From: CAZEJS01 sp964512645
Lineage (GTDB): Bacteria; Actinomycetota; Geothermincolia; Fen-727; Anoxymicrobiaceae
Assembly (NCBI GenBank): GCA_964512645.1
Contig: CAZEJS010000023.1
Span: forward strand, 1-49,838
Length of the DNA stretch: 49,838 bases
Direction: 5' to 3'
The translations under genes were made by a program, and so were the position numbers. Below the pieces are notes generated by a model, which was not told the origin of the DNA, made no database searches, and was given only the letters and a program-made list of their open reading frames with translations. Below, in pieces: positions 25,148 through 33,173 of the stretch (its first letter is position 1; each line of letters begins with the position of its first letter).

Positions 25148-26941
25148 TCACTTCTTCTTGAGGGCGGCTTCGCTGTAGGAGCAGTTGGGGTCCCAGAGAA
25201 GCCACTGGTTGACGCCGAGCTTCTCGCAGGCGTCTATCTGGCGCCTGACCATGTCGGGGGTGTAGGTGATTTTCAGGCTGAAGTCCTGCAGCCAGGGCCT
25301 CAGTTTCGAGGGCGTGCCCGCCATCGCTTTCTGGAAATCCTCGAGCGACCTGGTGACGGTGTCGCCGGGGTTCGCTTCCGGGACCTTGATGTTGTACTCG
25401 CCCGGGTTGTAGTGGGAGGGGTACACCATCGGCGAGATGTAGTCCACGCGCCGGGCGACGTTCTTCACGCTCTGGCCTATGCCCATCTCGCCCTGCTTGC
25501 TCGCTGTGAGCCCGAACAGGTCCGCGGAGATGAAGACGTTGTAGGGGGCCAGCCGCTCGCGGGCGTACGCCAGGAAGTCGTCGATGACCTGGACCGGCTT
25601 GCGGCCGTCCTGGTGGGGGAAGACGCAGGTGCTGGTGTTGCCGTCGGAGGGGAACCTGACGTAATCGAACTGCACCTCGTTGAACCCCGCCCTGGCCGCC
25701 GCCTCCGCCACGGAGAGGTTGTAGTCCCACACTTCCCTGGAGTAAGGGTCCAGCCAGAACCCCTTGCCCCACGGGCCTCCGGCATTGTCCTGGACCGCGA
25801 GGTCCGGCCTGGCCTTGGTGAGCTTGGGGTCCTTGAAGCAGACTACGCGGCATATCGAGTAGACGTCCTTGTACCTCATCTGGTCCACGCAGGAGTCCAG
25901 TTTGATCCAGTTGTTCGCCGCATTCGCCTGCTGGACCAGCGGGTAGTCGCTGGCGTAGGCTACCTGTCCCGCTTCGTCTTTCAGGTCCACCTGCAGGGCG
26001 TTCAGCTCAGTCCTCTCGACAAGCGAAATCATCTTCTGGAAATCGGAGTCGCTTGCCGCGATGAAGACCGACACGTGGGCGCCCTTCGCCGCGGTCGCCT
26101 TCTGGGTGACGACGTACGCCGCCGATTCGTTGCCCGCGCGGTCCACGGCGGTCACCGCGAAGCTCCTGGAGCGGCTGCCCGGGGCGCTCCCCTTGAAGTG
26201 TCCCTTCCTGTCCACCGTCAACGGCTTGCCGTCGGCTTTCAGGGTGGCGCCGCGCTCCACCGTCCCCTCGATCTTTACTTCCACCGCTTCAGGGTCCTTG
26301 GTGGCCACTATCCTGGACCTGGTGAGGTTGATCCTGGGCGGGGTCGAGTCGACTTCGAACGACCAGCTCGCGGAACGGTTGCTGACCAGGCCCCCGGTCT
26401 TCACCGAGAGGAACGCTTTGTGTTTCCCGTCCGCGAGGGCCACCGTCGTCCGCACGCGGCTCCCCTTGACCTGGAGGTTCCCGGAGGCGTCCTTCCCGTC
26501 CACGGTGAGTTTGACGTCCGAGGGCTTGAAAGAGCTTCTGACTGTCGCTTCCACCTGTACATCCGGTGTTTTCACGTAAGACCCGCTCGCGGGCGCAAGT
26601 CCACCGATGGGTGACGGCAGGACGAACCCGAACAGCCATATCGGGATCACGACCGCCAGCAGCACCGCGGCGGCGATGGCTACGTGCAGGCCGGTGATGC
26701 CTCTGCGGCCCCCGTTCGCAGGGACCCGACGGCTCTTTGTCCTCCCTCCCGCTTTCCCGGGCATCTTCAACGGGCCTCTCGGCGCGGGGCCGCCGTTAGC
26801 GCGGCGCGCCGGAGGGCCCGGCGAAACGGTCTCGCGCTCCACCGCACGCCTCCGCTGCTCGAGCTCGCCGTACGTGAGCCGTCCGGTGGACGTCCCGGCG
26901 CCTCTCGGGCGCTTATTTGAGTATGTGCGTTTTCTTGCCAT
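25148..26941 (-). CDS. Membrane-anchored putative glycoside hydrolase (DUF4015-like) with Ig-like domains
   Basis: A 597-residue protein. Residues 1-83 form a very basic cytoplasmic tail and 84-106 a membrane helix (LHVAIAAAVLLAVVIPIWLFG). About 115-290 are Ig-like beta-sandwich modules of the kind that contain VDSTPPRINL and AVDRAGNESA. About 295-597 form a TIM-barrel-like domain with GFNEVQFDYVRFPSDG, ISADLFGL, VDYISPMVYPSHY and WLLWDPN, features of the DUF4015 putative glycosidase family. The ATG at 26941 has GGAG 6 nt upstream. It starts 29 bp after the polysaccharide deacetylase gene and probably shares its message. A role in surface polysaccharide cleavage is inferred. Confidence 0.78.
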   Translation of the reverse strand: MARKRTYSNKRPRGAGTSTGRLTYGELEQRRRAVERETVSPGPPARRANGGPAPRGPLKMPGKAGGRTKSRRVPANGGRRGITGLHVAIAAAVLLAVVIPIWLFGFVLPSPIGGLAPASGSYVKTPDVQVEATVRSSFKPSDVKLTVDGKDASGNLQVKGSRVRTTVALADGKHKAFLSVKTGGLVSNRSASWSFEVDSTPPRINLTRSRIVATKDPEAVEVKIEGTVERGATLKADGKPLTVDRKGHFKGSAPGSRSRSFAVTAVDRAGNESAAYVVTQKATAAKGAHVSVFIAASDSDFQKMISLVERTELNALQVDLKDEAGQVAYASDYPLVQQANAANNWIKLDSCVDQMRYKDVYSICRVVCFKDPKLTKARPDLAVQDNAGGPWGKGFWLDPYSREVWDYNLSVAEAAARAGFNEVQFDYVRFPSDGNTSTCVFPHQDGRKPVQVIDDFLAYARERLAPYNVFISADLFGLTASKQGEMGIGQSVKNVARRVDYISPMVYPSHYNPGEYNIKVPEANPGDTVTRSLEDFQKAMAGTPSKLRPWLQDFSLKITYTPDMVRRQIDACEKLGVNQWLLWDPNCSYSEAALKKK

Positions 26942-26970
26942 CGGTTGCTCCGGGTCGCGCGGTTCGGGTG

Positions 26971-28023
26971 TCAGTACCCGACGAAAGTGGTCTCCTTAGG
27001 CAGCGCGTCCGGCAGGAGCCGCGGCTGCATGTATGAGGGGGCGCAGATGGTGGCCGGGTCGCCGTCGCTGACGAACAGCGTCTCGGGGTGGCGCTCGAAG
27101 TAGCGGAGCCAGTAGCCGGAGCCTTCGGCCCCCGCCCCGCTGTTGGGGTTGTAGTCCATGACCTGGATGCGCGGCACCACGTTGCCGGGGTTCCGGTAAT
27201 GATAAACGGGATAGAACGGGTTCGAGCCGACCAGCAGCGCCCACTTGTTCCTGTAGGTAGTGCCGTCCGAAGAGCCTTTGAACATCAGCTCCTTGTTCTT
27301 CGGTTCGGAGCCGTACGGCAGGCACAGTATGTCGAGTTTGGCCTTTGGCGCCATGTCCGCCACTATTTTCTGAAGGCCAGCGACCTCCTTCTGGACCTCC
27401 TCGTCGCTGAGCTTCGCCATGAGAGGGTGGGTCACGGTATGGTTGCCTATCTCGTAGCCGTTCTCGAGCAGGTAATCGAGCTTCTGCTTCTTGTACTTAG
27501 GCTGGTCGAACAGCTCCGGCATCACGTTGAAGAGCGCCGTCGAACCGAAATCGGGGTGCTTCTTCGAGAACGCTTCCATCATGCCGAGGGCGCACTCGGG
27601 GTCGAGCACGGCCTTGTTTCCCTTCTGGATGTATCTCATCTGGCTTTCCGTGGAGTCGTCGAAGCTGATGACCACCGGTGTCTTGCCGGCGGGTACGTCG
27701 AAGTGGCCCCGCATCATGTCGTGGAAGGTGATTACCCTGTACCCTTTCTGGTACAGCGTCTCCATGTCGTTCTTGAAGTTTTCGATGCTCCGGACGTAGC
27801 TGCTCTCGTTTTCGGCGATGCGGTGGTATTCGAGGACCATGATCATGCCCATCTCGTTCGGCCGGATTCCCTGTTCGAGGACCTTGCGGACATTCGCCCG
27901 CGTGGTCTCGTCGGATTTCGCGCTGCTCGAGCCGCCGCACCCGGCGGCGAGAGGGGTGCACAGGACGGCAACCACTGCGGCGACGAGGGCGGCCGTCGCG
28001 CGCCTCTTTGCGAAGAACGTCAT
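26971..28023 (-). CDS. Lipoprotein polysaccharide deacetylase (NodB/CE4 family)
   Basis: A 350-residue protein with a lipoprotein signal (about 10-28, ending LAAGC). The NodB-domain motifs are SFDDS (the catalytic Asp-Asp) and NHTVTHPLM (HxxxH metal pair), and LPYGSEPKN corresponds to motif 3. It should remove N- or O-acetyl groups from a cell-surface polysaccharide or peptidoglycan. The start is ATG 28023; the GTG three codons upstream has no ribosome site. A strong promoter precedes it and the DUF4015-like hydrolase follows, giving a two-gene envelope operon convergent with the amidase. Confidence 0.85.
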   Translation of the reverse strand: MTFFAKRRATAALVAAVVAVLCTPLAAGCGGSSSAKSDETTRANVRKVLEQGIRPNEMGMIMVLEYHRIAENESSYVRSIENFKNDMETLYQKGYRVITFHDMMRGHFDVPAGKTPVVISFDDSTESQMRYIQKGNKAVLDPECALGMMEAFSKKHPDFGSTALFNVMPELFDQPKYKKQKLDYLLENGYEIGNHTVTHPLMAKLSDEEVQKEVAGLQKIVADMAPKAKLDILCLPYGSEPKNKELMFKGSSDGTTYRNKWALLVGSNPFYPVYHYRNPGNVVPRIQVMDYNPNSGAGAEGSGYWLRYFERHPETLFVSDGDPATICAPSYMQPRLLPDALPKETTFVGY

Positions 28024-28086
28024 TCTACCCACGTTGGTGGTTTGAAATGTGGCTTACAAGGCTCTTTTTTACTGACATATCCCAAT

Positions 28087-28115
28087 ATTATGGCCATTTC
28101 TCAATAAATTGGCAA
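28087..28115 (-). promoter_or_regulatory. Promoter of the deacetylase-hydrolase operon
   Basis: Minus-strand TTGCCA (28115-28110), a 17-bp spacer and CATAAT (28092-28087) sit in an unusually AT-rich stretch about 64 bp before the deacetylase ATG. Spacing and both hexamers match the housekeeping consensus well. Confidence 0.65.
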
Positions 28116-28208
28116 ACTCAGGTAACCCCCGGGTTCGCGGGCCGCCCCGCACGCTCGCGCTCCTTGCGCCCGCCGGCGCCCGATTCCCGGCTGTTCGACG
28201 CCGCCGGT

Positions 28209-28237
28209 TTGAAAAACGTTCTCCTTTGCATTAAAAC
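28209..28237 (+). promoter_or_regulatory. Promoter of TetR gene
   Basis: TTGAAA (28209-28214), a 17-bp spacer and TAAAAC (28232-28237) precede the TetR ATG at 28278. The gene may be autoregulated through this region, but I see no clear operator palindrome. Confidence 0.5.
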
Positions 28238-28277
28238 AACAGGCGAGACGGTTCGGGAATCGGCCTGAGAGGGCTTC

Positions 28278-28880
28278 ATGGTCTGCATTCGGGATGACGA
28301 GAAGCGCGAGAGGATACTGGAGACGTCCCGGCGGCTTTTCGGCAGCGAGGGCTACTACGGGACCAGGGTGGCCGACGTCGCCAGAGAGGCCAGGATCTCT
28401 CCGAAGACTCTCTACGCGTACTTTCCGAGCAAGAAGGAACTGTTCATCGCGACCAGGGACGCCGCGCTGGGCAATCTGATCGAAGACGTCCTGGAGGCGT
28501 TCGCCGGGCAGCATGACGATCTGGATTCCTTCGCCGTCATGAGGAACGTTTTCGAAACGTACGGCGATTACATCCGCAACAACCGCGGTACGGCGCGCAT
28601 CCTGGCCGAGGGCATCGCCATTGTCGACGAACGGATACAGTCCGAGCAGCAGGCCGGCTTCGAGGTCGCGGTCGAGGCGGCGTCCGCTCTCATGGAAAGC
28701 GATGTCGGGGGGACGGGACCGGACCTGGTCGCCGGGCCGTACGCCACCGCACTGTTGCTGATGTCGTTCGCGGCCATACTCGCTTACGCGGTGATGCTCG
28801 ATCTCGACAGGATGGAGGAGGGCGGGTTCGACCCCGGTTACGCCCTTGCCCTCTTTTTCGAGGTCATGCGTGAGGGCTGA
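28278..28880 (+). CDS. TetR-family transcriptional regulator
   Basis: A 200-residue one-component regulator. The N-terminal helix-turn-helix is clear: REKRILETSRRLF-type first helix (ERILETSRRLFGSEGYYGT), then VADVAREARISPKTLYAYFPSKKELF. The C-terminal ligand domain (about 60-200) is not recognisable. The ATG at 28278 has GAGAGGG about 5 nt upstream. It ends 3 bp from a second, convergent TetR gene, and is divergent from the deacetylase operon across a shared promoter region, which makes that operon its most likely target besides itself. Confidence 0.9.
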   Translation: MVCIRDDEKRERILETSRRLFGSEGYYGTRVADVAREARISPKTLYAYFPSKKELFIATRDAALGNLIEDVLEAFAGQHDDLDSFAVMRNVFETYGDYIRNNRGTARILAEGIAIVDERIQSEQQAGFEVAVEAASALMESDVGGTGPDLVAGPYATALLLMSFAAILAYAVMLDLDRMEEGGFDPGYALALFFEVMREG

Positions 28881-28883
28881 GTC

Positions 28884-29498
28884 TCACCGGTCACCGCCTG
28901 CGGGTTCGATCTCGTCGACCAGGCGGTCCAGGAACAGGAGCGCGGACGCTTCGTCGAGGGGAGGCAGCATCGACATCATCGCGGCGTAACCGGCGCTGTG
29001 CAGCGCCAGGGCGTAGGTCCACGAGAACTGATCGATGTCGAGGTCTTCCTTCACCAGCCCGCTTTTTCGTCCCTCGAGCAGTATGTTCTTCACCAGCCCG
29101 CGGGTCTGCCTGAAGAACTCCCTGGTGCTCTCCTTGATCTCGGGGTCGTCTATCGCGGTGATCGCCTGTATGGCGACCCTGGCCCTGTCTCCCTCGCCGG
29201 AAACGCCGCGCAGGAATTCGCGCCCCAGAGCCCGCAGCACCGCCGGCGCGCCTCCGCCGATAGGCAGGCTCTGGAGCACCTCCGCCAATGCGGATTGCCT
29301 GATGTGGTCGCGCACTTCCAGGAAGAGGGCCTTTTTGTTGTTGAACAGGTCGAAGATGGTCTTCTCGCTGACACCCGCTTCCCCGGCTATCTCGACGGTG
29401 GTGGCTCCCAGAAAACTCTTCTCGCCGAATTTCCTGGTTGCCGCGTCCAGCACCTGCCGGCGTATCGATTCGCTGTGCCCTTTTACCCTTCCGCCCAA
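28884..29498 (-). CDS. TetR-family transcriptional regulator
   Basis: A regulator of about 204 residues. The DNA-binding part is SIRRQVLDAATRKFGEKSF then TTVEIAGEAGVSEKTIFDLF and NNKKALFLEV; the C-terminal part resembles the TetR_C_11-like dimer/ligand domain (FFRQTRGLVKNILLEGRKSGL). I choose TTG 29498 because GAGGAG lies 7 nt before it; an ATG at 29528 with a weaker GGAAG site would add 10 residues. The adjacent divergent GNAT gene is a plausible target. Confidence 0.87.
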   Translation of the reverse strand: MGGRVKGHSESIRRQVLDAATRKFGEKSFLGATTVEIAGEAGVSEKTIFDLFNNKKALFLEVRDHIRQSALAEVLQSLPIGGGAPAVLRALGREFLRGVSGEGDRARVAIQAITAIDDPEIKESTREFFRQTRGLVKNILLEGRKSGLVKEDLDIDQFSWTYALALHSAGYAAMMSMLPPLDEASALLFLDRLVDEIEPAGGDR

Positions 29499-29679
29499 GT
29501 CGCCGCTCCTCGTTAGACGGCCAGGCATATTCTTCCAGAGCCGCGGGGCCTGCGCCAGTGCCATGGCTCGCGCATCCCCGGGCGGCCGCCGGCAGGACCT
29601 TCCGCGGCTTGAAATCCCGCGCTCCAGATGTGGTATCCTTTGGGGCGGTCGAGCAGGCCTGAGAGCGGGAGGACAGAAG

Positions 29680-30120
29680 GTGGAGATATTCAGGGCTACA
29701 CTTTCCGACGAAGAAGCGGTCGCCATCCTGATCCGTGAGCTCGGAGAGGCCGTCGGCGTCTCCGGGGACATGAACCCCGTATCGTGGTACAGCACGCTGC
29801 GCAAGATGATCGCCTCCCCGGAATGGTCGTTCCTGATCGCCCGGGAAGGGCCCAGGGCGGAAGGCCTGCTCATACTGCTGATAATGCCCTCCCTCTATCT
29901 GGGCGGCAACCGCGCGACTATCACCGAGCTGATCGTGACGGCCGACGCCCAGAACAAGGGCGTGGGGGCGCTGCTCGTGGAGGAGGCGAAGAGGATCGCC
30001 CGGACGATGGGCTGCGAGGAGCTCGACGTCAGCGTGGAGGTTCAGAACGAGAAGGCGAAAGGCTTCTACGAGAAGCTCGGCTTCCAGAAGAAGCACGCCG
30101 ACTACGGCATGAAGCTCTAG
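29680..30120 (+). CDS. GNAT-family N-acetyltransferase
   Basis: A 146-residue minimal GNAT enzyme. The acetyl-CoA binding region TELIVTADAQNKGVGALLVE (Q/N-x-G-x-G/A) and the terminal NEKAKGFYEKLGFQKKH motif are intact. The start is GTG 29680, with GGAGG 7 nt upstream. TTGAAA and TATCCT hexamers lie at 29609 and 29634 but with a 19-bp spacer, so the promoter is weak. The acceptor substrate is unknown. The divergent TetR gene may regulate it. Confidence 0.87.
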   Translation: MEIFRATLSDEEAVAILIRELGEAVGVSGDMNPVSWYSTLRKMIASPEWSFLIAREGPRAEGLLILLIMPSLYLGGNRATITELIVTADAQNKGVGALLVEEAKRIARTMGCEELDVSVEVQNEKAKGFYEKLGFQKKHADYGMKL

Positions 30121-30214
30121 GCCCTTCGTTCATTTTTCGCCTTATCCCCTTTTTGAGTCCTTCCGATGTGACCAGGGGCGCCGGACTTCTGGCCGCGGGC
30201 GATAGCATCCCCCG

Positions 30215-30658
30215 TCAACCGGATTCGGCCAGCGCGGTTATCCAGTAGCTCTCGTCGAATTCGGCGAGCTGGATGAGAACGCCGAACGCGTCCCGGGGGG
30301 AGATGAAGGCCTCTTTCCAGTAAGGGTTGCTGGCGTCGACGTCGAGCGCCGTGATGCCGGCCGCGGCCAGGGACTCCACGGCTTCCTCCAGCGACTCGAC
30401 CTGGATGGTAACGTGATGCATTCCCTCGCCGTACCTGTCGATATACTTGTTGATGAAGTTCTCGGGGTCCGGCGAGCTGATCAGCTCGATCCTTCCCTGG
30501 TCGCCCAGGTCGAAGTAGGCCCAGTTGAAATGCTGTCCCCTGAAGACCCAGGGTTCGTCGAGCACCTTCCGCGCGCCCAGGACTTCCGTGAGGAACGCAG
30601 CGGCCCGTTCCTTGTCCCGAACCGCGACCCCGACGTGGTCGATCTTTTTCACTTTCAT
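30215..30658 (-). CDS. VOC-family protein, methylmalonyl-CoA epimerase-like
   Basis: A 147-residue protein with two beta-alpha-beta-beta-beta units of the vicinal oxygen chelate fold. IDHVGVAVRD gives the first metal histidine, RIELISSP a glutamate, GEGMHHVTIQV the second histidine and the C-terminal GVLIQLAEF strand the position of the last ligand, which is Gln rather than the Glu usual in epimerases. The pattern best fits methylmalonyl-CoA epimerase or glyoxalase-like proteins, but the Gln is a reason for caution. The ATG at 30658 has AGGAGGAG about 4 nt upstream. Confidence 0.75.
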   Translation of the reverse strand: MKVKKIDHVGVAVRDKERAAAFLTEVLGARKVLDEPWVFRGQHFNWAYFDLGDQGRIELISSPDPENFINKYIDRYGEGMHHVTIQVESLEEAVESLAAAGITALDVDASNPYWKEAFISPRDAFGVLIQLAEFDESYWITALAESG

Positions 30659-30932
30659 CCGACTCCTCCTCCCACTCGGAACTCAATCGGACCCGAAGGC
30701 GTCCCCGGCGCTTCGACAGCTTTTCCGTCCGCGCGCGGCTCCCGGGACCCGGTCCGGGAATTACGCCGTGCGACGCTACTACCATACAGCACGCCAGGAA
30801 AGGGTGCAGCGCGCCTTCGCGCCGTGCCGGGAGCGACGGGCCGGCGGGCGCTCCATGGCCCTCCGTCCCCGGCGGGAAGGACCGGGCAGGTCCGCGCGCA
30901 GTCGCCCGGGGGCCATTTGCGACCGTTTGGCT
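30659..30932. other. Non-coding stretch before the cysK leader
   Basis: This GC-rich stretch lies between the divergent VOC and cysK genes. Open frames here lack ribosome sites and recognisable domains. I see no convincing promoter pair, and no feature beyond short GC-rich inverted repeats. Confidence 0.4.
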
Positions 30933-30955
30933 GGGCCGGGGTTGTGTCCCGGCCC
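30933..30955 (+). other. Strong GC-rich stem-loop
   Basis: GGGCCGGG (30933-30940) and CCCGGCCC (30948-30955) form a perfect 8-bp stem with a 7-nt loop. No T-run follows on either strand. It marks the start of a structured non-coding region running to the cysK gene. Confidence 0.45.
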
Positions 30956-31010
30956 GGCGGGTGTAACCTTTGAAGGTGTTTTTCACGTGCGGTTGAAACC
31001 TTTAGAAAAG

Positions 31011-31180
31011 CACTGGAGGTTGAATCCGGAGTGGTGAGACTCATCTGGTACTGGATGCGGTACCACAGGCTCGTTGCCTAACTTACAACACCGGAAGATG
31101 GCGGCTTGCCCGGGATCGGTACTCCTGACCCGGCTTGAAGCTACTACCCCGTTCAACAGGTGAGGACCCCCTACCAGGGG
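31011..31180 (+). ncRNA. Unclassified structured RNA or cis-regulatory leader upstream of cysK
   Basis: The region folds on paper into a closed multi-branch element. GTTGAA (31019-31024) pairs with TTCAAC (31152-31157); GG-GTGGTG (31028-31036) pairs with most of 31042+100 region CTACTACCCC (31141-31150), with one A-C mismatch and G-U pairs. Inside are hairpins TGGTAC/GTACCA (31046-31065), AGGC/GCCT (31067-31079) and CCGGG/CCCGG (31110-31132). A further hairpin ACCCCCT/AGGGGGT (31166-31179) follows. It lies about 85 bp before cysK. I checked it by eye against T-box, SAM, cobalamin, 6S and SRP hallmarks and recognised none. The strand and limits are inferred from cysK. Confidence 0.45.
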
Positions 31181-31264
31181 GTTCTGTCGCGTTCGGGCAC
31201 CAGACACGGGAAGGCATCGGCTTCCACCCGGTGAAATGTACAGGGGCTGGCCCGGGAGGCGAAC

Positions 31265-32212
31265 ATGGCAAGGTACTTCGAGAGCATCACCGAGACCGTC
31301 GGGCACACGCCGCTGGTCCTTCTCAAGGGGATTTCACGGGCCACCGGGGCTCGTGTCTACGGCAAGGTCGAATCGTTCAACCCGCTTTCGAGCCTCAAGG
31401 ACAGGATAGGGCTGGCGATGATCGAGGACGCCGAGCGGCAGGGTCGTGTCACCCGGGACACGACCATCGTAGAGCCGACCAGCGGCAACACCGGCATAGG
31501 GCTTGCCTGCGTCTGCGCCGCGAGGGGTTACCGCCTCGTCCTGACCATGCCGGAGGCCATGAGCGTGGAACGGCGCAACATGCTCGCGGTGATGGGCGCG
31601 CGGGTCGTCCTGACCCCGGGAAGCGAAGGCATGCTGGGCGCCATAACACGTGCGGAGGAGATAGCTTCGTCGCTGCCGGACAGTTACATGCCGATGCAGT
31701 TCAGCAACCCGGCGAACCCGAGGGCCCACCGGGAGACGACCGCTCGCGAGATCTGGGAGGACACCGACGGAGAGGTGGACGCGCTCGTCTGCGGCGTCGG
31801 AACGGGAGGCACCATCACCGGCTGCGCCGAGGTGCTCAAGGACCGCAAGCCTTCCACGAGGATCGTCGCAGTGGAGCCCCAGGGCTCGCCCGTGCTCTCG
31901 GGAGGACGGCCGGGGTCACACGGGCTACAGGGGATAGGAGCCGGCTTCATCCCCGACGTACTCAGGCTCGACCTTGTCGACGAGGTCATCGCGGTGGGCG
32001 ACGACGACGCCGGCCGGATGACCAGGGAGCTTGCGGCGCGAGAGGGATTGCTGGCGGGCATCTCCTCCGGGGCCGCCGCGTGGGCGGCACGGGAGGTTGC
32101 ACGGCGCGAGGAGAGCCGGGACGGGGTGATCGTGGTGATACTGCCCGACACCGGGGAGCGCTACCTCTCGACCTGGGTCTTCACCGGGGCCTACGACAGT
32201 CTGAAACTCTGA
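31265..32212 (+). CDS. cysK: Cysteine synthase (O-acetylserine sulfhydrylase)
   Basis: A 315-residue PLP enzyme making L-cysteine from O-acetylserine and sulfide. The Schiff-base lysine is in NPLSSLKDRIG (K45), the substrate loop is PTSGNTG, and the PLP phosphate loop is GVGTGGTITG; all sit at family positions, and the length is typical of CysK. The ATG at 31265 has GGGAGG 5 nt upstream. A long untranslated region with several hairpins precedes it, so regulation by an RNA leader is plausible. Cysteine supply fits the Fe-S-rich gene content of the window. CysM-type use of other donors cannot be excluded. Confidence 0.93.
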   Translation: MARYFESITETVGHTPLVLLKGISRATGARVYGKVESFNPLSSLKDRIGLAMIEDAERQGRVTRDTTIVEPTSGNTGIGLACVCAARGYRLVLTMPEAMSVERRNMLAVMGARVVLTPGSEGMLGAITRAEEIASSLPDSYMPMQFSNPANPRAHRETTAREIWEDTDGEVDALVCGVGTGGTITGCAEVLKDRKPSTRIVAVEPQGSPVLSGGRPGSHGLQGIGAGFIPDVLRLDLVDEVIAVGDDDAGRMTRELAAREGLLAGISSGAAAWAAREVARREESRDGVIVVILPDTGERYLSTWVFTGAYDSLKL

Positions 32213-32224
32213 AGGCCCGGCTTC

Positions 32225-33124
32225 TCAGGGGCCGCAGCCGCCGGCCGCAAGGGCCCTGCGGACGAGCTCCCTTGCCTCTTCCGCCCTTGCTTCGATGGGA
32301 ACGTCGAGGTCGGCAAGCCCGCTTATCTCGCTGACCCGCTCCACGAGCCCCATGACGGCGTAGGCGGCTATGTCGGGGTTGACCTTGCGGATCTTGCCCT
32401 CTTTGACGCCCCGCTCGACGGCGAGGCGCGCCCCGGCGTGGACCACGGCGTACATGCGCCGGAACTTCTCCTTGATGGAGCTGTCAGTCGAGCCGATCTC
32501 GAGAAAATACATCATATATATCGGTCCGTGGGTCTGCAGCAGTTCAAGGGCCGGGCGGACGCACCGGAGCAGCGCCTCCAGGCCGTCCGGCGCGTCGCGC
32601 AGTATCGTGCCGAAGGTGCCGGTGATCTCCTCGGACATCTCGTCGAGTATCGCGGTCATGATCGTCCTCTTGTTGTTGAAGTACCAGTAAATGGTGCCTT
32701 TGGCGATCCCGGCCGCTTCCGCGAGGTCGGCGATGGTGGTGGCGTAGTAACCTTTCTCGGCGAAGACCCTGGCCGCCACGCTCATGATGTGCTTGCGCCT
32801 GTCCAGCGCCCGCCTGCTTCCCCCGGCGATGCCCGACGTCCCCGAGAACTCCTCCGGGGGGAAGCCTTCCGGCCAGGAGAACTGCCCCTGCTCGAGCAGG
32901 TCCTTGATCTCGTTGAGAGAAAGTCCCTTTTCGCGCTGCAGGACCTTGATGGAGTTGATTATCTCGACGTAGCCGGGGTCGTAGTAAGCCATGTTCGGGG
33001 CGGTCTTCAGCGGGGGCGGAAGAAGGCCCTCACGAACGTAGTAGTTAATCGCGGAGGTGGAGATGCCGGTCCTCCTGGAAAGCTCGCCGATGCGCAGCAG
33101 CTTTCGAGTGCCTGTATTAACCAT
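32225..33124 (-). CDS. MerR-TetR fusion transcriptional regulator
   Basis: A 299-residue protein with two DNA-binding domains. Residues about 8-80 are a MerR-type winged helix (LLRIGELSRRTGISTSAINY, REGLLPPP, YYDPGYVEIINSIKVLQ, GLSLNEIKDLLEQG). Residues about 108-160 are a TetR helix-turn-helix (HIMSVAARVFAEKGYYATT, ADLAEAAGIAKGTIYWYFNN), followed by a TetR ligand/dimer domain to the end. The reading frame is continuous. ATG 33124 is preferred, with GGAGG 6 nt upstream; an ATG one codon earlier is closer to the site. Its promoter region runs into the 22-bp repeats. Target genes unknown. Confidence 0.87.
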   Translation of the reverse strand: MVNTGTRKLLRIGELSRRTGISTSAINYYVREGLLPPPLKTAPNMAYYDPGYVEIINSIKVLQREKGLSLNEIKDLLEQGQFSWPEGFPPEEFSGTSGIAGGSRRALDRRKHIMSVAARVFAEKGYYATTIADLAEAAGIAKGTIYWYFNNKRTIMTAILDEMSEEITGTFGTILRDAPDGLEALLRCVRPALELLQTHGPIYMMYFLEIGSTDSSIKEKFRRMYAVVHAGARLAVERGVKEGKIRKVNPDIAAYAVMGLVERVSEISGLADLDVPIEARAEEARELVRRALAAGGCGP

Positions 33125-33143
33125 CATTCACCTCCATGTTCGA

Positions 33144-33173
33144 AGTATAAAGTAACCTTGCGCCGGGCGTCAA
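33144..33173 (-). promoter_or_regulatory. Promoter of the MerR-TetR gene, with -35 box inside the first repeat unit
   Basis: Minus-strand TTGACG (33173-33168) lies in the first 22-bp repeat unit, and TATACT (33149-33144) is 18 bp downstream, followed after 10 nt by the GGAGG ribosome site. The match to consensus is good, but this is read by eye only. Confidence 0.5.

Noticed and set aside
31046..31065. T-box antiterminator-like sequence (reverse complement GTGGTACCGCA)
   Set aside because: It occurs only on the strand opposite to cysK, without the specifier stem or a terminator, so a chance match within a hairpin is likelier.
31019..31157. 6S RNA or SRP RNA
   Set aside because: The closing helix is suggestive, but the SRP GGAAGG tetraloop region and the 6S central-bubble pattern are not seen.
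30659..31264. Short open frames in the cysK upstream region
   Set aside because: None has a ribosome site or conserved-looking protein, and the region is rich in hairpins instead.
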